In this document: piece after piece, positions 37,379 through 46,724 of the stretch
Numbering within the stretch: position 1 is the first letter of the stretch
How the letters are laid out: every line of letters starts with the position of its first letter
Assembly: GCF_008802405.1 (NCBI RefSeq)
Contig: NZ_VZDO01000013.1
Span: forward strand, 99,005 to 163,004
Length of the DNA: 64,000 nucleotides
Direction: 5' to 3'
Source: Plantimonas leprariae
GTDB taxonomy: Bacteria; Pseudomonadota; Alphaproteobacteria; Rhizobiales; Rhizobiaceae
Notes under the pieces: model-generated
Told to the model about the DNA's origin: nothing
What the model saw: only the letters and a program-made list of their open reading frames with translations
The model's database searches: none
Position numbers and translations under genes: made by a program

Positions 37379-37704
37379 TCGAGATCGTCTCCGAGCGGCG
37401 CTGCATCGAGTGCGACATCTGCGTGCGGGTCTGTCCGGCGAACGTCTTCGACATGACGGACGGCGCGCCGCGCATCGCCCGGCAGGACGACTGCCAGACC
37501 TGCTTCCTGTGCGAGATCTACTGCCCGACCGACGCGCTGTTCGTCGCGGAGCGGGCGGACGGCCCGACCGGAATCACCGAGGCCGAGGTCGAGCGGCGGG
37601 GCGCTTTCGGCGCCTATGCCCGCGCGCTCGGCTGGAAGCGCGGCAAGGCGGGCGGCTCGGAGCTCGATCCGACCCACCGCATCCGCGTCGCGCAGAACCA
37701 ATGA
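37375..37704 (+). CDS. 2[4Fe-4S] ferredoxin, AprB-like
   Basis: 109 residues, GTG start overlapping the flavoprotein stop. Two CxxCxxCxxxCP motifs are visible: CIECDICVRVCP and CQTCFLCEIYCP. This is the electron-transfer partner expected for an AprA-like flavoprotein. The C-terminal 45 residues (EAEVERRGAFGAYARALGWKRGK) may dock on the partner. It overlaps or abuts the ATPase gene. Confidence 0.9.
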   Translation: MIEIVSERRCIECDICVRVCPANVFDMTDGAPRIARQDDCQTCFLCEIYCPTDALFVAERADGPTGITEAEVERRGAFGAYARALGWKRGKAGGSELDPTHRIRVAQNQ

Positions 37705-37721
37705 ACCGAAAGGACGCCGTC

Positions 37722-38552
37722 ATGGACCGCATCGACGTCTCGAACGTCCGCAAGGTGTTCCAGTTGAAGCCCGGCCAGCATGTCGAGGTCGACGGCCGCC
37801 CGAGCGACCGGGTGCTGGTGCTGGACGGCGTCGACCTCCGAATCCGCAAGGGCGAGTTCATCACGCTCGCCGGCCCGAGCGGCAGCGGCAAGTCGGTGCT
37901 GCTCGACATCATCGGCGGGCTCACCGAGGCTTCGGACGGCGCGGTCAGCCTTGACGGGCGGCGGATCATCAAGCCGCATCCGAACACCGCCTACGTCTTC
38001 CAGCAATACGCGCTGTTTCCATGGCGGACCGCGCTCGCCAACGTCGAATACGCCCTCGAGGTGCGCGGCGTCAGGGCGAAGGAGCGGCGCGAGCGCGCCC
38101 GGCACTTCCTCGCGCTGTTCGGCCTCGGCGGCTTCGAGGACCGCTACCCGAACCAGCTTTCCGGCGGCATGCAGCAGCGCGTCGCGATCGCGCGAGCGCT
38201 GTCGACCGACCCGGAAGTGCTCCTGATGGACGAGCCCTTCGCGGCGCTCGACGCGCAGACGCGCGAGCTCCTGCAGGGCGAGCTCCTGCGCATCTGGGAG
38301 ACGATCGACACGACCGTCGTCTTCGTCACCCACTCGATCGACGAGGCGATCTTCCTCGCCGACCGCGTCGTGGTGATGACCGCCCGGCCGGGCCGGGTGA
38401 AGACCGTCATCGACGTCGACCTGCCCCGCCCGCGTGGGGCCGACATCCGGGCGAGCGCGGAATTCAACGAGCATCGCGCCGCCGTCTGGGAAGCGCTGCG
38501 CGACGAGGTCGGTCGCGCCCAGCGCGACTGGGCGTCGGCCGCGGTCAACTGA
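37722..38552 (+). CDS. Sulfonate/nitrate-type ABC transporter ATP-binding protein
   Basis: 276-residue ATPase of the SsuB/TauB family. Walker A GPSGSGKSVLL (Val where Thr is usual), signature LSGGMQQRVAIARAL and Walker B VLLMDEPFAALD. ATG at 37722 is preferred because AAAGGA lies seven bases upstream; ATG at 37701, overlapping the ferredoxin stop, is an alternative. It energises the next permease. Confidence 0.92.
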   Translation: MDRIDVSNVRKVFQLKPGQHVEVDGRPSDRVLVLDGVDLRIRKGEFITLAGPSGSGKSVLLDIIGGLTEASDGAVSLDGRRIIKPHPNTAYVFQQYALFPWRTALANVEYALEVRGVRAKERRERARHFLALFGLGGFEDRYPNQLSGGMQQRVAIARALSTDPEVLLMDEPFAALDAQTRELLQGELLRIWETIDTTVVFVTHSIDEAIFLADRVVVMTARPGRVKTVIDVDLPRPRGADIRASAEFNEHRAAVWEALRDEVGRAQRDWASAAVN

Positions 38553-38566
38553 ACGGGAGGCACGAG

Positions 38567-39448
38567 ATGGCACTGGTCAGCGACGAAATCCGGGTCGGCC
38601 GTCCGGCGGCTCGCACCCGGCGGAAGGGCAGCACTTCGACGGCCGAGCGGCCCGCGGCCGCGAGATGGTCGGCACCGGCGGCGCTGGCGGGTGCGCTGCA
38701 GGGGTTGCCGCTGCTCGTCGCCTTCTTCGCGCTGTGGGAGATCGCGCCGCGGCTCGGCTGGCTGAACCCGATCTTCTTCCCGCCGCTTAGCGAGGTCGGC
38801 GCGGCATGGATCGCGATGCTCCGGGACGGAACGCTCGGCCTCCATATCGGCATCAGCCTGCAGCGCGCCGCCTTCGGCTTCGCGCTGGCTTCCGTCGTCG
38901 CGATCCCGCTCGGCCTGCTGATGGGGCGCTATCCGCGTTTCGAGCGGGTGTCGGACCTCCTCGTCCAGACGCTGCGCAACACCTCGCAGTTCGCGCTCCT
39001 GCCGGTGTTCATCCTCCTGCTCGGCATCGGCGAGGCCTCCAAGGTGGCGATCACCTTCTATTCCTCCGTGTTCTTCCTGCTGGTGAACACGATCAGCGGC
39101 GTGAAGTCGGTCGATCCCGTGCTCCTGAAGGCCGCCCGCTCGATGGGGACCTCCGACCTCGACCTCTTTGGCAAGGTGATCCTGCCGGCGAGCGTGCCCT
39201 CCATCGTCGCCGGCGCGCGGCTCGCGGTGAAGTCCTCGATCTTCGCCGTGATCGGGGCCGAGATGCTCGCGGCGAAATCCGGCCTCGGCTACCTGATCCA
39301 GCAGGCGCAGCTGATGATGGAAACGGCGGACATGTATGCCGGCATCCTCACCATGACCGCGATCGGCCTCCTCGTGAACTACGCCCTCGTCTGGTTCGAG
39401 CGCTGGGCGACGTCCTGGAAGCGCGGCGCGGACGCCGCTTCCTTCTGA
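38567..39448 (+). CDS. Sulfonate/nitrate-type ABC transporter permease
   Basis: 293-residue SsuC/TauC-like inner-membrane permease with about six hydrophobic segments after a basic N-terminus. The family loop KAARSMGTSDLDLFGKVILPASVPSIVAG (in parts) near residues 186-214 is the ATPase contact. ATG at 38567 follows GGGAGG. Confidence 0.92.
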   Translation: MALVSDEIRVGRPAARTRRKGSTSTAERPAAARWSAPAALAGALQGLPLLVAFFALWEIAPRLGWLNPIFFPPLSEVGAAWIAMLRDGTLGLHIGISLQRAAFGFALASVVAIPLGLLMGRYPRFERVSDLLVQTLRNTSQFALLPVFILLLGIGEASKVAITFYSSVFFLLVNTISGVKSVDPVLLKAARSMGTSDLDLFGKVILPASVPSIVAGARLAVKSSIFAVIGAEMLAAKSGLGYLIQQAQLMMETADMYAGILTMTAIGLLVNYALVWFERWATSWKRGADAASF

Positions 39449-39481
39449 CCCTTCCTGCCCTCGCGTTCAAAGGATGCCCGC

Positions 39482-40492
39482 ATGACCGTTCCTCGCCGTT
39501 CCATCCTCAAGGGTGCAGCGCTCGCCGCCTTCGCGCTCGTCGCCGGAGCGCCGGCCCTCGCGGCCGACAAGCCGGACGTGATCCGCATCGGCAGCACCGC
39601 GCCCGGGCACCTGAAGTTCATCCTCGCCCGGCACGACGGCTGGTTCGAGAAGGAATTCGCCAGGGACGGCATCAAGGTCGATCTTGTCACCTTCACCAAC
39701 GGCGGCTCGGAGGCGACGACGGCGCTGGCGACCGGCGCGATCGACGTGACTTATACCGGCAACAACCCGGCGCTGCGCGTCGCGGCCTCCGGCGCGGACG
39801 TGAAGATGATCGGCCTGTCGAGCTTCCTGAAGTCGGACGGCTCGACGATCATCGTCGCGAAGGATTCGCCGATCAGGACGCTCGCCGACCTCAAGGGCAA
39901 GCGCGTCGCGTATCTCAAGGGCACGGTCCGCCATTCGGTCTTCGCGAAGGCGCTGAAATCGGTGGGGCTCACCACGGACGACGTCGAGTCGCTGAACCTC
40001 GCCTTCGAGGCTTCCGGGCCGGCGCTGGCGCGCGGCGACGTCGACGCGATCGTCGAAAGCGACAACACCGCCGCCAAGCTGGTCGAGGCGGGGCAGGGGA
40101 GAGTGCTGCTCGACGCGCGCGATCACCCGGAATGGGCGGCGCCCTACGTGATCTCGGTGAACGGCGACTTCGCCCGCAATCACCCGGACATCCTCCGACG
40201 ACTCCTCAAGGTGGACGTCGCGATCGCGCGCTGGGCGGACGCGCATCCGGACGAGACGATCCGCACCTTCGTCGCCGAGACGAAGTCGTCCGAGGCCGCC
40301 GTGCGCCGGACCTATTCCGACGGCGTCTTCCACCAGGACCCGCGGATCACCGACGAGGCGCTCGCCGCGTTGAAGGGCGAGGAGAAGTTCATGGCCGACG
40401 CCAAGCTCCTCAAGGGCTCCGTCGACTACGACAAGTGGGTGGACAGGAGCTTCGTCGACGCCGCCGAAAGGCAGGCCGACGCCAATCAATAA
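39482..40492 (+). CDS. Sulfonate-type ABC substrate-binding protein
   Basis: 336-residue SsuA/TauA-like periplasmic protein. The signal contains a twin-arginine-like motif (PRRSILKG) and ends near APALAA. Mature part: IRIGSTAPGHLKFILARHDGWF and GGSEATTALATGAIDVTYTGNNPAL, the usual binding-pocket segments. It is last in the transporter set. In this operon the binding protein follows the permease, not the reverse. Confidence 0.9.
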   Translation: MTVPRRSILKGAALAAFALVAGAPALAADKPDVIRIGSTAPGHLKFILARHDGWFEKEFARDGIKVDLVTFTNGGSEATTALATGAIDVTYTGNNPALRVAASGADVKMIGLSSFLKSDGSTIIVAKDSPIRTLADLKGKRVAYLKGTVRHSVFAKALKSVGLTTDDVESLNLAFEASGPALARGDVDAIVESDNTAAKLVEAGQGRVLLDARDHPEWAAPYVISVNGDFARNHPDILRRLLKVDVAIARWADAHPDETIRTFVAETKSSEAAVRRTYSDGVFHQDPRITDEALAALKGEEKFMADAKLLKGSVDYDKWVDRSFVDAAERQADANQ

Positions 40493-40534
40493 GGTTGCCG
40501 GCCGACGCATCGAACGGGTATCGCCTCCATTCGA

Positions 40535-41980
40535 ATGACGATATCCCGTTCGATCGATGCGGCCGGCGCCGCGCCGGCCGCGAGGCCCCGCCTCGTCGCG
40601 CTCGTCGTCGCGGTGGCCTTCTTCATGCAGATGCTGGACGGGACGATCGTCACGACGTCCCTGCCGCAGATGGCGCTCGCCTTCGATACGCCGTCCGCCG
40701 CGATGAGCATCGGCGTCACCGTCTACATGCTGACCATGGCGGTGCTGATCCCGCTGTCCGGCTGGCTGGGCGACCGGTTCGGGGCGCGCCGCGTCTTCAT
40801 GGCGGCGATCGCCGTGTTCACGTTCGCCTCGCTCCTCTGCGGCCTCGCGGCGGACCTGCCGCAGTTCGTCGCCGCCCGCGCGCTCCAGGGGTTCGGCGGC
40901 GCGCTGATGACGCCGGTCGGACGCACCATCGTCCTGCGCAACGCGCCGAAATCGGAGCTGGTGCGCGCCATCGCGATGATCACCTGGCCGGCGCTGATCG
41001 CGCCGGTGCTGGGGCCGCTCGTCGGCGGCGTGATCGTCACTTGGGCGGACTGGCGCTGGAACTTTTTCCTGAACCTGCCGATCGGCGTGGCGGGTCTCCT
41101 CCTGGTGTCGAGGTTCGTGCCGGACGAGCGGGCGGAAGCGGCCGGTCCCTTCGACGTCACGGGCTTCCTCCTGTCGGCGAGCGCGCTCGGCCTGCTGCTC
41201 ACCGGCCTCGAATCCGTCGGGCGTGAGAGGGTTCAGCCGGTCGTCGCGGCGGCTTCGATCGCGGCCGGCGGCGCGCTCATGGTCCTGTCGCGCCGGCATC
41301 TCAGCCGAGCCCCGCACCCGCTGTTCGACCTGTCGGCCTTCCGTCTGCCGACCTTCCGGCTGGCGACGCTCGGCGCGGGCACGGGCACGAGGGCGGCGAT
41401 CAACGCCGCGCCCTTCCTTCTGCCGCTCCTGTTCCAGACGGCCTTCGGCTGGAGCGCCGTCCGCTCCGGCGTCTTCGTGCTCGTCTATTTCGCCGGGAAC
41501 CTCGGCATGAAGGTCGTGACGACGCCGCTCCTCCGAATGTTCGGCTTCCGGACGATCCTCGTGGCGAACGGCCTCGTCGCGGCGGCGTCGCTCGGCGGCT
41601 TCGCCTTCGTGTCCGCGACGACCGGCGAGGCGGCGCTGGCGGCGCTGCTGCTCGTCGCCGGCCTGTCGCGCTCGCTGGAATTCACCGCGCTGAATACGAT
41701 CGCCTTCGCGGATGTCGGACCCGAGCAGCGCGCGTCGGCCTCGACGATCTCGGCGATGGCGCAGCAGCTTTCGATGCTGCTCGGCGTCGCCGTCGCCGCC
41801 GCGATCCTCAACCTCTGCCGCTTCGCGCGGAACGGCACGGCGTCGGTGCCCGCCGACTTCGCCTTCGCGTTCCTGGCGCTCGCCGTCATCGGCATCGCCT
41901 CCGCCCTACGGTTCCTCGCGCTGGCGCCGGACGCCGGATCCGACGTTTCCGGCCATCGACCCGCCAAGGGGAGCGAATGA
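40535..41980 (+). CDS. MFS transporter, DHA2-type multidrug family
   Basis: 481 residues, about 14 hydrophobic segments. MQMLDGTIVTTSLPQMA near residue 30, GWLGDRFGARRVFMAAIAVF (motif A) near 76-95 and GPLVGGVIVTWADWRWNFFLN (motif C and following loop, in parts) are DHA2 features. It begins 42 bases after the binding-protein stop, so it may be co-transcribed, perhaps to export a product, or be independent. Confidence 0.88.
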   Translation: MTISRSIDAAGAAPAARPRLVALVVAVAFFMQMLDGTIVTTSLPQMALAFDTPSAAMSIGVTVYMLTMAVLIPLSGWLGDRFGARRVFMAAIAVFTFASLLCGLAADLPQFVAARALQGFGGALMTPVGRTIVLRNAPKSELVRAIAMITWPALIAPVLGPLVGGVIVTWADWRWNFFLNLPIGVAGLLLVSRFVPDERAEAAGPFDVTGFLLSASALGLLLTGLESVGRERVQPVVAAASIAAGGALMVLSRRHLSRAPHPLFDLSAFRLPTFRLATLGAGTGTRAAINAAPFLLPLLFQTAFGWSAVRSGVFVLVYFAGNLGMKVVTTPLLRMFGFRTILVANGLVAAASLGGFAFVSATTGEAALAALLLVAGLSRSLEFTALNTIAFADVGPEQRASASTISAMAQQLSMLLGVAVAAAILNLCRFARNGTASVPADFAFAFLALAVIGIASALRFLALAPDAGSDVSGHRPAKGSE

Positions 41981-42033
41981 CCTCGCCGGGCCGATCCGCG
42001 GCCGCTTCGGCCCTGTGACGGGAGCGTTCGCCG

Positions 42034-42924
42034 TCAGCCCGCGACATAGGCTGCGAGCTCGTCCGGCGTCCCGTTGGGGAACGCCTCCCTCAGATGGTCG
42101 AGGAAGGCCGAGACGCGGGCGCTGAGCAGCCGGCGCGTCGGGTAGAGGGCCCAGAGCGCGATGTCCGGCGCGTCGACGTCGCCCCAATGGGCAAGCGTGC
42201 CGGCGGCGATGTCATGGCCGACCAGCGATACGGGGAGCCGTGCCGCGCCGACGCCTGCCCGTACCGCGTCACGGACCATCATGAGCGACGCGAGGCCGAG
42301 AACCGGCTCGACCGCGATCGTCGCCTGACCGGCCGGCGTCTTCAACTGCCATGCCGAGCGCTCGCCGATTTCGCGCCCGACCGCCGGAACGGCCATGCCA
42401 TCGGCCGGTCGCGCGAGGCCGGGGCTCGCCACGACCACCAGCCGGTCGCGGAGGAACGCGCGGCCGACCAGGCTTTCGTCGGGCTTCGGGTTCACCCGGA
42501 TCACCAGGTCGAAGCCCTCCTCGATCATGTCGACGGCCCGGTCCTCCGTCGTGACTTCCAGCCGGACCTCCGGGTGCTTCAGGGCGAAGCCGGCCGCGAG
42601 CTTTCCCATCGCGATCTGCGAGAACAGCAACGGGGCGCTGATCCGCAGCCGGCCCCGCACCTCTCCGCCGCCGGACGCGATCGCCGCGGTCGTCGCCTCC
42701 AGTTCGGTGAGCAGCGCCCCGGCCCGCTCGAACAGCGCCCGTCCTTCCTCCGTCGGCTTCAGCCGGCGCGAACCGCGTTCGAACAGGCGCAGCTTCAGGC
42801 TCGCCTCCAGTTCCGCGACGCGTCGCGACAAGGTCGCCTTCGGTCGCCCGGCGGCACGCGCAGCCTTGCCGAACCCGCCGTGGCGGGCGACGAGGATGAA
42901 GTCGGCAAGGGCGAGCAGGTCCAT
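42034..42924 (-). CDS. LysR family transcriptional regulator
   Basis: 296 residues. Helix-turn-helix in GGFGKAARAAGRPKATLSRRVAELE near residues 16-40, then the usual effector domain beginning VRGRLRISAPLLF. It diverges from the NmrA-type gene across 108 bases and probably controls it; this gene pair is common in proteobacteria. It converges on the MFS gene. Confidence 0.92.
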   Translation of the reverse strand: MDLLALADFILVARHGGFGKAARAAGRPKATLSRRVAELEASLKLRLFERGSRRLKPTEEGRALFERAGALLTELEATTAAIASGGGEVRGRLRISAPLLFSQIAMGKLAAGFALKHPEVRLEVTTEDRAVDMIEEGFDLVIRVNPKPDESLVGRAFLRDRLVVVASPGLARPADGMAVPAVGREIGERSAWQLKTPAGQATIAVEPVLGLASLMMVRDAVRAGVGAARLPVSLVGHDIAAGTLAHWGDVDAPDIALWALYPTRRLLSARVSAFLDHLREAFPNGTPDELAAYVAG

Positions 42925-43032
42925 GTCGTTCCACCAGCGAGACGAGGCGTCCAGACATAACGTCTATCGATGCTCGGGTGGATCACTAACTTCCGGGTCA
43001 GCCAAAAGGCTCGATCCGAAGGAGTTTTTCCC

Positions 43033-43917
43033 ATGACCATCCTCGTCACCGGCGCCACCGGCCGTGTCGGCCGCCATGTCGTCGAGCAATTCGTCAAGCG
43101 CGATGCCAAGGTCCGCGTGCTGACCCGCGATCCCTCGAAGGCCGGGTTCCCGGCGGGCGTCGACGTCGTGCAGGGCGACCTCCTCGACATCGACGCGCTG
43201 CGGAAAGCCTTCGCCGGCATCCGCACGCTGTTCCTCCTGAACGCGGTGACGGGCGACGAATTCACGCAATGCCTCGTCACGCTGAACGTCGCCCGCAAGG
43301 CCGGCGTCGAGCGCGTCGTCTACCTGTCGGTGTTCGACGCCGACCGCGCGGTGAACGTGCCGCACTTCGCGGTGAAGTTCGGCGCCGAGCGGATGCTGGA
43401 AGCGATGGACTTCAGCGCCACGATCCTGCGCCCTAGCTACTTCATCGACAACGAGGCGATGATCAAGGACGTCATCCTCCAGCACGGCGTCTACCCGATG
43501 CCGATCGGCTCGAAGGGTGTCGCCATGGTCGACGCGCGCGACATCGCCGAAGTCGCGGCGATCGAGCTGATCCGCCGCGACGCGGCGCCGGGCAAGCTGC
43601 CGATCGAGACCATCAACGTCGTCGGCCCCGACACGTTGACCGGCGCGGACGTCGCCGCGATCTGGACCGACGTCCTCGGCCGCCCGGTCGCCTATGGTGG
43701 CGACGATCCGAGCGGGTTCGAGGCGAACATGGCGACGTTCATGCCGAAATGGCAGGCCTACGAGATGCGCCTGATGGCCGAGCGGTGGGTAAGCGACGGC
43801 ATGATCCCCGAGACCGGCGACGCCGAGCGCCTGACCACGATTCTCGGCCGCCCGCTGCATGCCTACCGCGACTTCGCGGCGGGGATCGCCGGCTCGGAAA
43901 AAGCCGCGACCGCCTGA
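43033..43917 (+). CDS. NmrA-type NAD(P)-binding protein
   Basis: 294-residue atypical short-chain dehydrogenase. The dinucleotide motif is VTGATGRVGRHVV at residues 5-17. There is no clear YxxxK, as usual for NmrA/QOR2-type proteins, which act as NAD(P)H-quinone reductases or redox sensors. ATG at 43033 follows AAGGAG at 43019-43024. Likely regulated by the divergent LysR. Confidence 0.88.
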   Translation: MTILVTGATGRVGRHVVEQFVKRDAKVRVLTRDPSKAGFPAGVDVVQGDLLDIDALRKAFAGIRTLFLLNAVTGDEFTQCLVTLNVARKAGVERVVYLSVFDADRAVNVPHFAVKFGAERMLEAMDFSATILRPSYFIDNEAMIKDVILQHGVYPMPIGSKGVAMVDARDIAEVAAIELIRRDAAPGKLPIETINVVGPDTLTGADVAAIWTDVLGRPVAYGGDDPSGFEANMATFMPKWQAYEMRLMAERWVSDGMIPETGDAERLTTILGRPLHAYRDFAAGIAGSEKAATA

Positions 43918-44061
43918 ACCATGTGTCCGGGCCGCCTCCCGTCGACGATCGATCGAGCGCGGGAGGTTGCTCCGGGTCCGCTATCGGCCGCATACGGAGC
44001 GCCTGGATTCGATGCCGGACGCTGTCGAAGCGCTGTGCTTCGGGCATCGACGTGGGGAGAC

Positions 44062-45000
44062 ATGCGGATGGCGAGGCTGACGGAGGATGCGGAGGGCGTC
44101 TACGTGATCGCGGTGACGCCGTTCACCGACGCGGGCGGGCTCGATCTCGCCAGCATCGACCGGATGGTGGACTTCTATGAGGGTGCCGGCGCGACGGGCC
44201 TGACCGTGCTCGGCCAACTCGGCGAAGCGCCGAAACTGACGGCGGCGGAGTCGCGGACCGTGGTGGAGCGGGTGCTGAAGCGCCTCGACGGGCGGCTGCC
44301 GGTGGTGGTCGGCGTGTCGGCGCCGGGGCTCGCGCCGATGCGCGAACTCAGCGACGCCGTGATGGGAGAGGGCGCGGCGGGCGTGATGGTCGCGCCGCCC
44401 TGGACGCTGCGGACCGACGATCAGGTGTACGCCTTCTACCGCTCCGTCGGCGAGGCGCTGGGCGACACGCCGTTCGTGCTGCAGGACTACCCGCTGACCA
44501 CCAACGTCCAGATCGCGGCGGCCGCGATCGAGCGGATCGTCCGGGACGTTTCGACTTGCGTGATGCTGAAGCACGAGGACTGGCCGGGACTGGCGAAGAT
44601 CGCGGCCTTGCGCCGGGCGAGCGAGACGGGCGGCATGCGCCGCATCTCGATCCTCTGCGGCAACGGCGGGCTGTTTCTGCCGGAGGAGATGGCGCGCGGC
44701 GCCGACGGCGCGATGACCGGCTTCGGCTTTCCGGAGATGATGGTCGGCGTCGTGAACGCTCATGCGAAGGGCGAGGTGGAGCGGGCGCAGGACATCTTCG
44801 ACGCCTACCTGCCGCTCGCCCGCTACGAGCAGCAGCAGGGCATCGGGCTGGCGGTGCGCAAGTACGTGCTGGCGAAGCGCGGCGTCATCGCCTCGGCGCA
44901 CCTGCGCAAGCCGGGCGCGGCGCTGTCGCCGGCCGACATCGCCGACGTCGAGCGCCTGCTCGAACGCCAGACGAGGCGGCTGGCGGAAATCGGCGCGTGA
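44062..45000 (+). CDS. Dihydrodipicolinate synthase family protein (DapA-like aldolase/dehydratase)
   Basis: 312-residue class I aldolase barrel. The Schiff-base Lys is in CVMLKHED near residue 173. The usual YN-x-P catalytic segment is QDYPLTTN, with Gln and Asp in the Tyr and Asn places, and the usual G-TTGE is GQLGEAPKL. So it is not a lysine-pathway DapA. In the uronate cluster it may be a 2-keto-3-deoxy-acid aldolase or dehydratase. Start at 44062 or 44068; GGGGAGA precedes. Confidence 0.82.
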   Translation: MRMARLTEDAEGVYVIAVTPFTDAGGLDLASIDRMVDFYEGAGATGLTVLGQLGEAPKLTAAESRTVVERVLKRLDGRLPVVVGVSAPGLAPMRELSDAVMGEGAAGVMVAPPWTLRTDDQVYAFYRSVGEALGDTPFVLQDYPLTTNVQIAAAAIERIVRDVSTCVMLKHEDWPGLAKIAALRRASETGGMRRISILCGNGGLFLPEEMARGADGAMTGFGFPEMMVGVVNAHAKGEVERAQDIFDAYLPLARYEQQQGIGLAVRKYVLAKRGVIASAHLRKPGAALSPADIADVERLLERQTRRLAEIGA

Positions 45001-45086
45001 AGATCGGGGCCCGAACGGAACCGCGCCGCTCGACCTGATCGGATCGACGCCGGCCGCTCGCCGAGGCCGGCTGCCGAACCGTCCGT

Positions 45087-45857
45087 TCAGCGCGCCAGCC
45101 AGCCACCGTCGACCGGAACGATCGTGCCGTTGACGTAGGCCGACGCCGGCGAGGCGAGGAACAGGACGGCGGTCGCAAGATCCTCCGGCTCGCCCCATCG
45201 GCCGGCGGGGATGCGGTCGAGGATCTGCTGGCGGCGCGCGGGGTCGGCGCGCAGCGCCGCGGTGTTGTCGGTCGCCATGTAGCCGGGGGCGATCGCGTTC
45301 ACGGTGATGCCCTTGGCTCCGAGTTCGTTGGCCATCAGCTTGGTGAGGCCGGCGACCCCGTGCTTCGCGCTCGTGTAGGAGGCGACGCGGATGCCGCCCT
45401 GGAACGCCAGCAGCGAGGCGATGTTGATGATCCGCCCCGGAACCCCGCGCCCGATCAGCGAGCGTGCGACGGCTTGGGACAGGAAGAACAGGCTCTTCAG
45501 GTTGACGTTGGCGACGGCGTCCCAGTCCGCTTCGCTGAATTCGAGGACATCCGCGCGCCGGATGATGCCGGCATTGTTGACGAGGATGTCGACCGGGCCG
45601 GCGTGCCTCTCGATGTCGGCAACGAGTTCGGCGAGGCCGTCGGACCGGCCGAGATCGCGGACGACTTCGGTGAACCGCCGTCCGAGCGTTTCGACGCGCC
45701 CGCCCGTTTCCGGCATCGGCGCCGAGCCGAGGCCGACGATGTCGGCCCCGGCGGCGGCGAGCGTGAGGGCGATCGCCTGCCCGAGCCCCGTGCGGGCGCC
45801 GGTGACGAGCGCCACCTTGGCCGAAAGGTCGAACAGGCGTGCCGGTTCGGCGGTCAC
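45087..45857 (-). CDS. kduD: 2-Dehydro-3-deoxy-D-gluconate 5-dehydrogenase (KduD-like SDR)
   Basis: 256-residue classical short-chain dehydrogenase. NAD motif VTGARTGLGQAIA near 18-30, NNAGIIRRADVLEFSEADWDAVANVNLKS (in parts), catalytic Ser in NIASLLAFQGG and YTSAKHG, and APGYMATDNTAALRAD, characteristic of KduD. It overlaps kduI by four bases, the standard pairing for 4-deoxy-5-ketouronate conversion from pectin or unsaturated uronates. Confidence 0.92.
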   Translation of the reverse strand: MTAEPARLFDLSAKVALVTGARTGLGQAIALTLAAAGADIVGLGSAPMPETGGRVETLGRRFTEVVRDLGRSDGLAELVADIERHAGPVDILVNNAGIIRRADVLEFSEADWDAVANVNLKSLFFLSQAVARSLIGRGVPGRIINIASLLAFQGGIRVASYTSAKHGVAGLTKLMANELGAKGITVNAIAPGYMATDNTAALRADPARRQQILDRIPAGRWGEPEDLATAVLFLASPASAYVNGTIVPVDGGWLAR

Positions 45858-46693
45858 CTGAGCGCGCCGACCGGAACGGCGTCCATGTCGGCGAAGGACT
45901 GGTTGTCGCCGGCCATCGCCCAGATGAAGGCGTAGGAGCCGGTTCCGGCGCCGGAGTGGATCGACCAGGGCGGCGAGATCACCGCCTGCTCGTTCCGCAC
46001 CACGATGTGCCGCGTCTCCTCCGGCCGGCCCATCAGGTGCAGCACCGCCCGGTCCTCGGGCATCTCGAAGTAGAGGTAGACCTCCATGCGGCGGTCGTGC
46101 GTGTGGGGCGGCATGGTGTTCCAGACGCTGCCGTCCTCGAGGCGGGTGAGCCCCATCATCAGCTGGCAGGTCGGCAAGAGGCCGTCGTGGATGTACTTGT
46201 TGATCGTTCGCTTGTTGGACGTCTCGATGCTCCCGAGCGGCTGGGGCGAGGCCTCGGCCGCCGTCACCTTCCGGGATGGGTGGGAGGCGTGCGCCGGCGC
46301 GGACACGCCGTAGAGCCGCGCCGGCCGCTCCGGCTCGGCCGAGGCGAAGGAAACGTCGCGCGTGCCCCGGCCGAGGTAGAGCGCCTCGTCCGGGCGGAGG
46401 CGGAACGCCTCGCCGTCCGCGACCACCTCGGCCTCCCCCGGCCCGATGTTGATCGCCGCCAGCTCGCGGCGCTCGAGCAGGTATTCGACGCCGGCCGCGG
46501 CGGCGAGTTCCGAGTCGAAGCGCAGCGGCTCGGCGGTCGGCGCGACGCCGAGCACCATCATCCGGTCGTAGTGCGTATAGGTCGCCTGGATCGTGCCCGG
46601 CACGAAGACGCGCTCGATCAGGAAGTGCCGCCTAAGGCCGGCCGTGTCGAGCGCTTCGGCCTGTTCGGGGTGGACGGCATGGTGCGTCTGCAA
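45854..46693 (-). CDS. kduI: 5-Keto-4-deoxyuronate isomerase KduI
   Basis: 279 residues, the standard KduI length. Double-stranded beta-helix with zinc ligands in PPHTHDRRMEVYLYF near residues 194-208 and a later His in SPPWSIHSG. NKRTINKYIHDG and TCQLMMGLTRLEDGSVWNTMPPH (in parts) are family-specific. It converts 4-deoxy-5-ketouronate to the 3-deoxy isomer used by KduD. The start is 32 bases after the gntR-family stop. Confidence 0.95.
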   Translation of the reverse strand: MQTHHAVHPEQAEALDTAGLRRHFLIERVFVPGTIQATYTHYDRMMVLGVAPTAEPLRFDSELAAAAGVEYLLERRELAAINIGPGEAEVVADGEAFRLRPDEALYLGRGTRDVSFASAEPERPARLYGVSAPAHASHPSRKVTAAEASPQPLGSIETSNKRTINKYIHDGLLPTCQLMMGLTRLEDGSVWNTMPPHTHDRRMEVYLYFEMPEDRAVLHLMGRPEETRHIVVRNEQAVISPPWSIHSGAGTGSYAFIWAMAGDNQSFADMDAVPVGALR

Positions 46694-46724
46694 GGCGGCT
46701 CTCTCCGTTTCCCGTTCGGATTGC

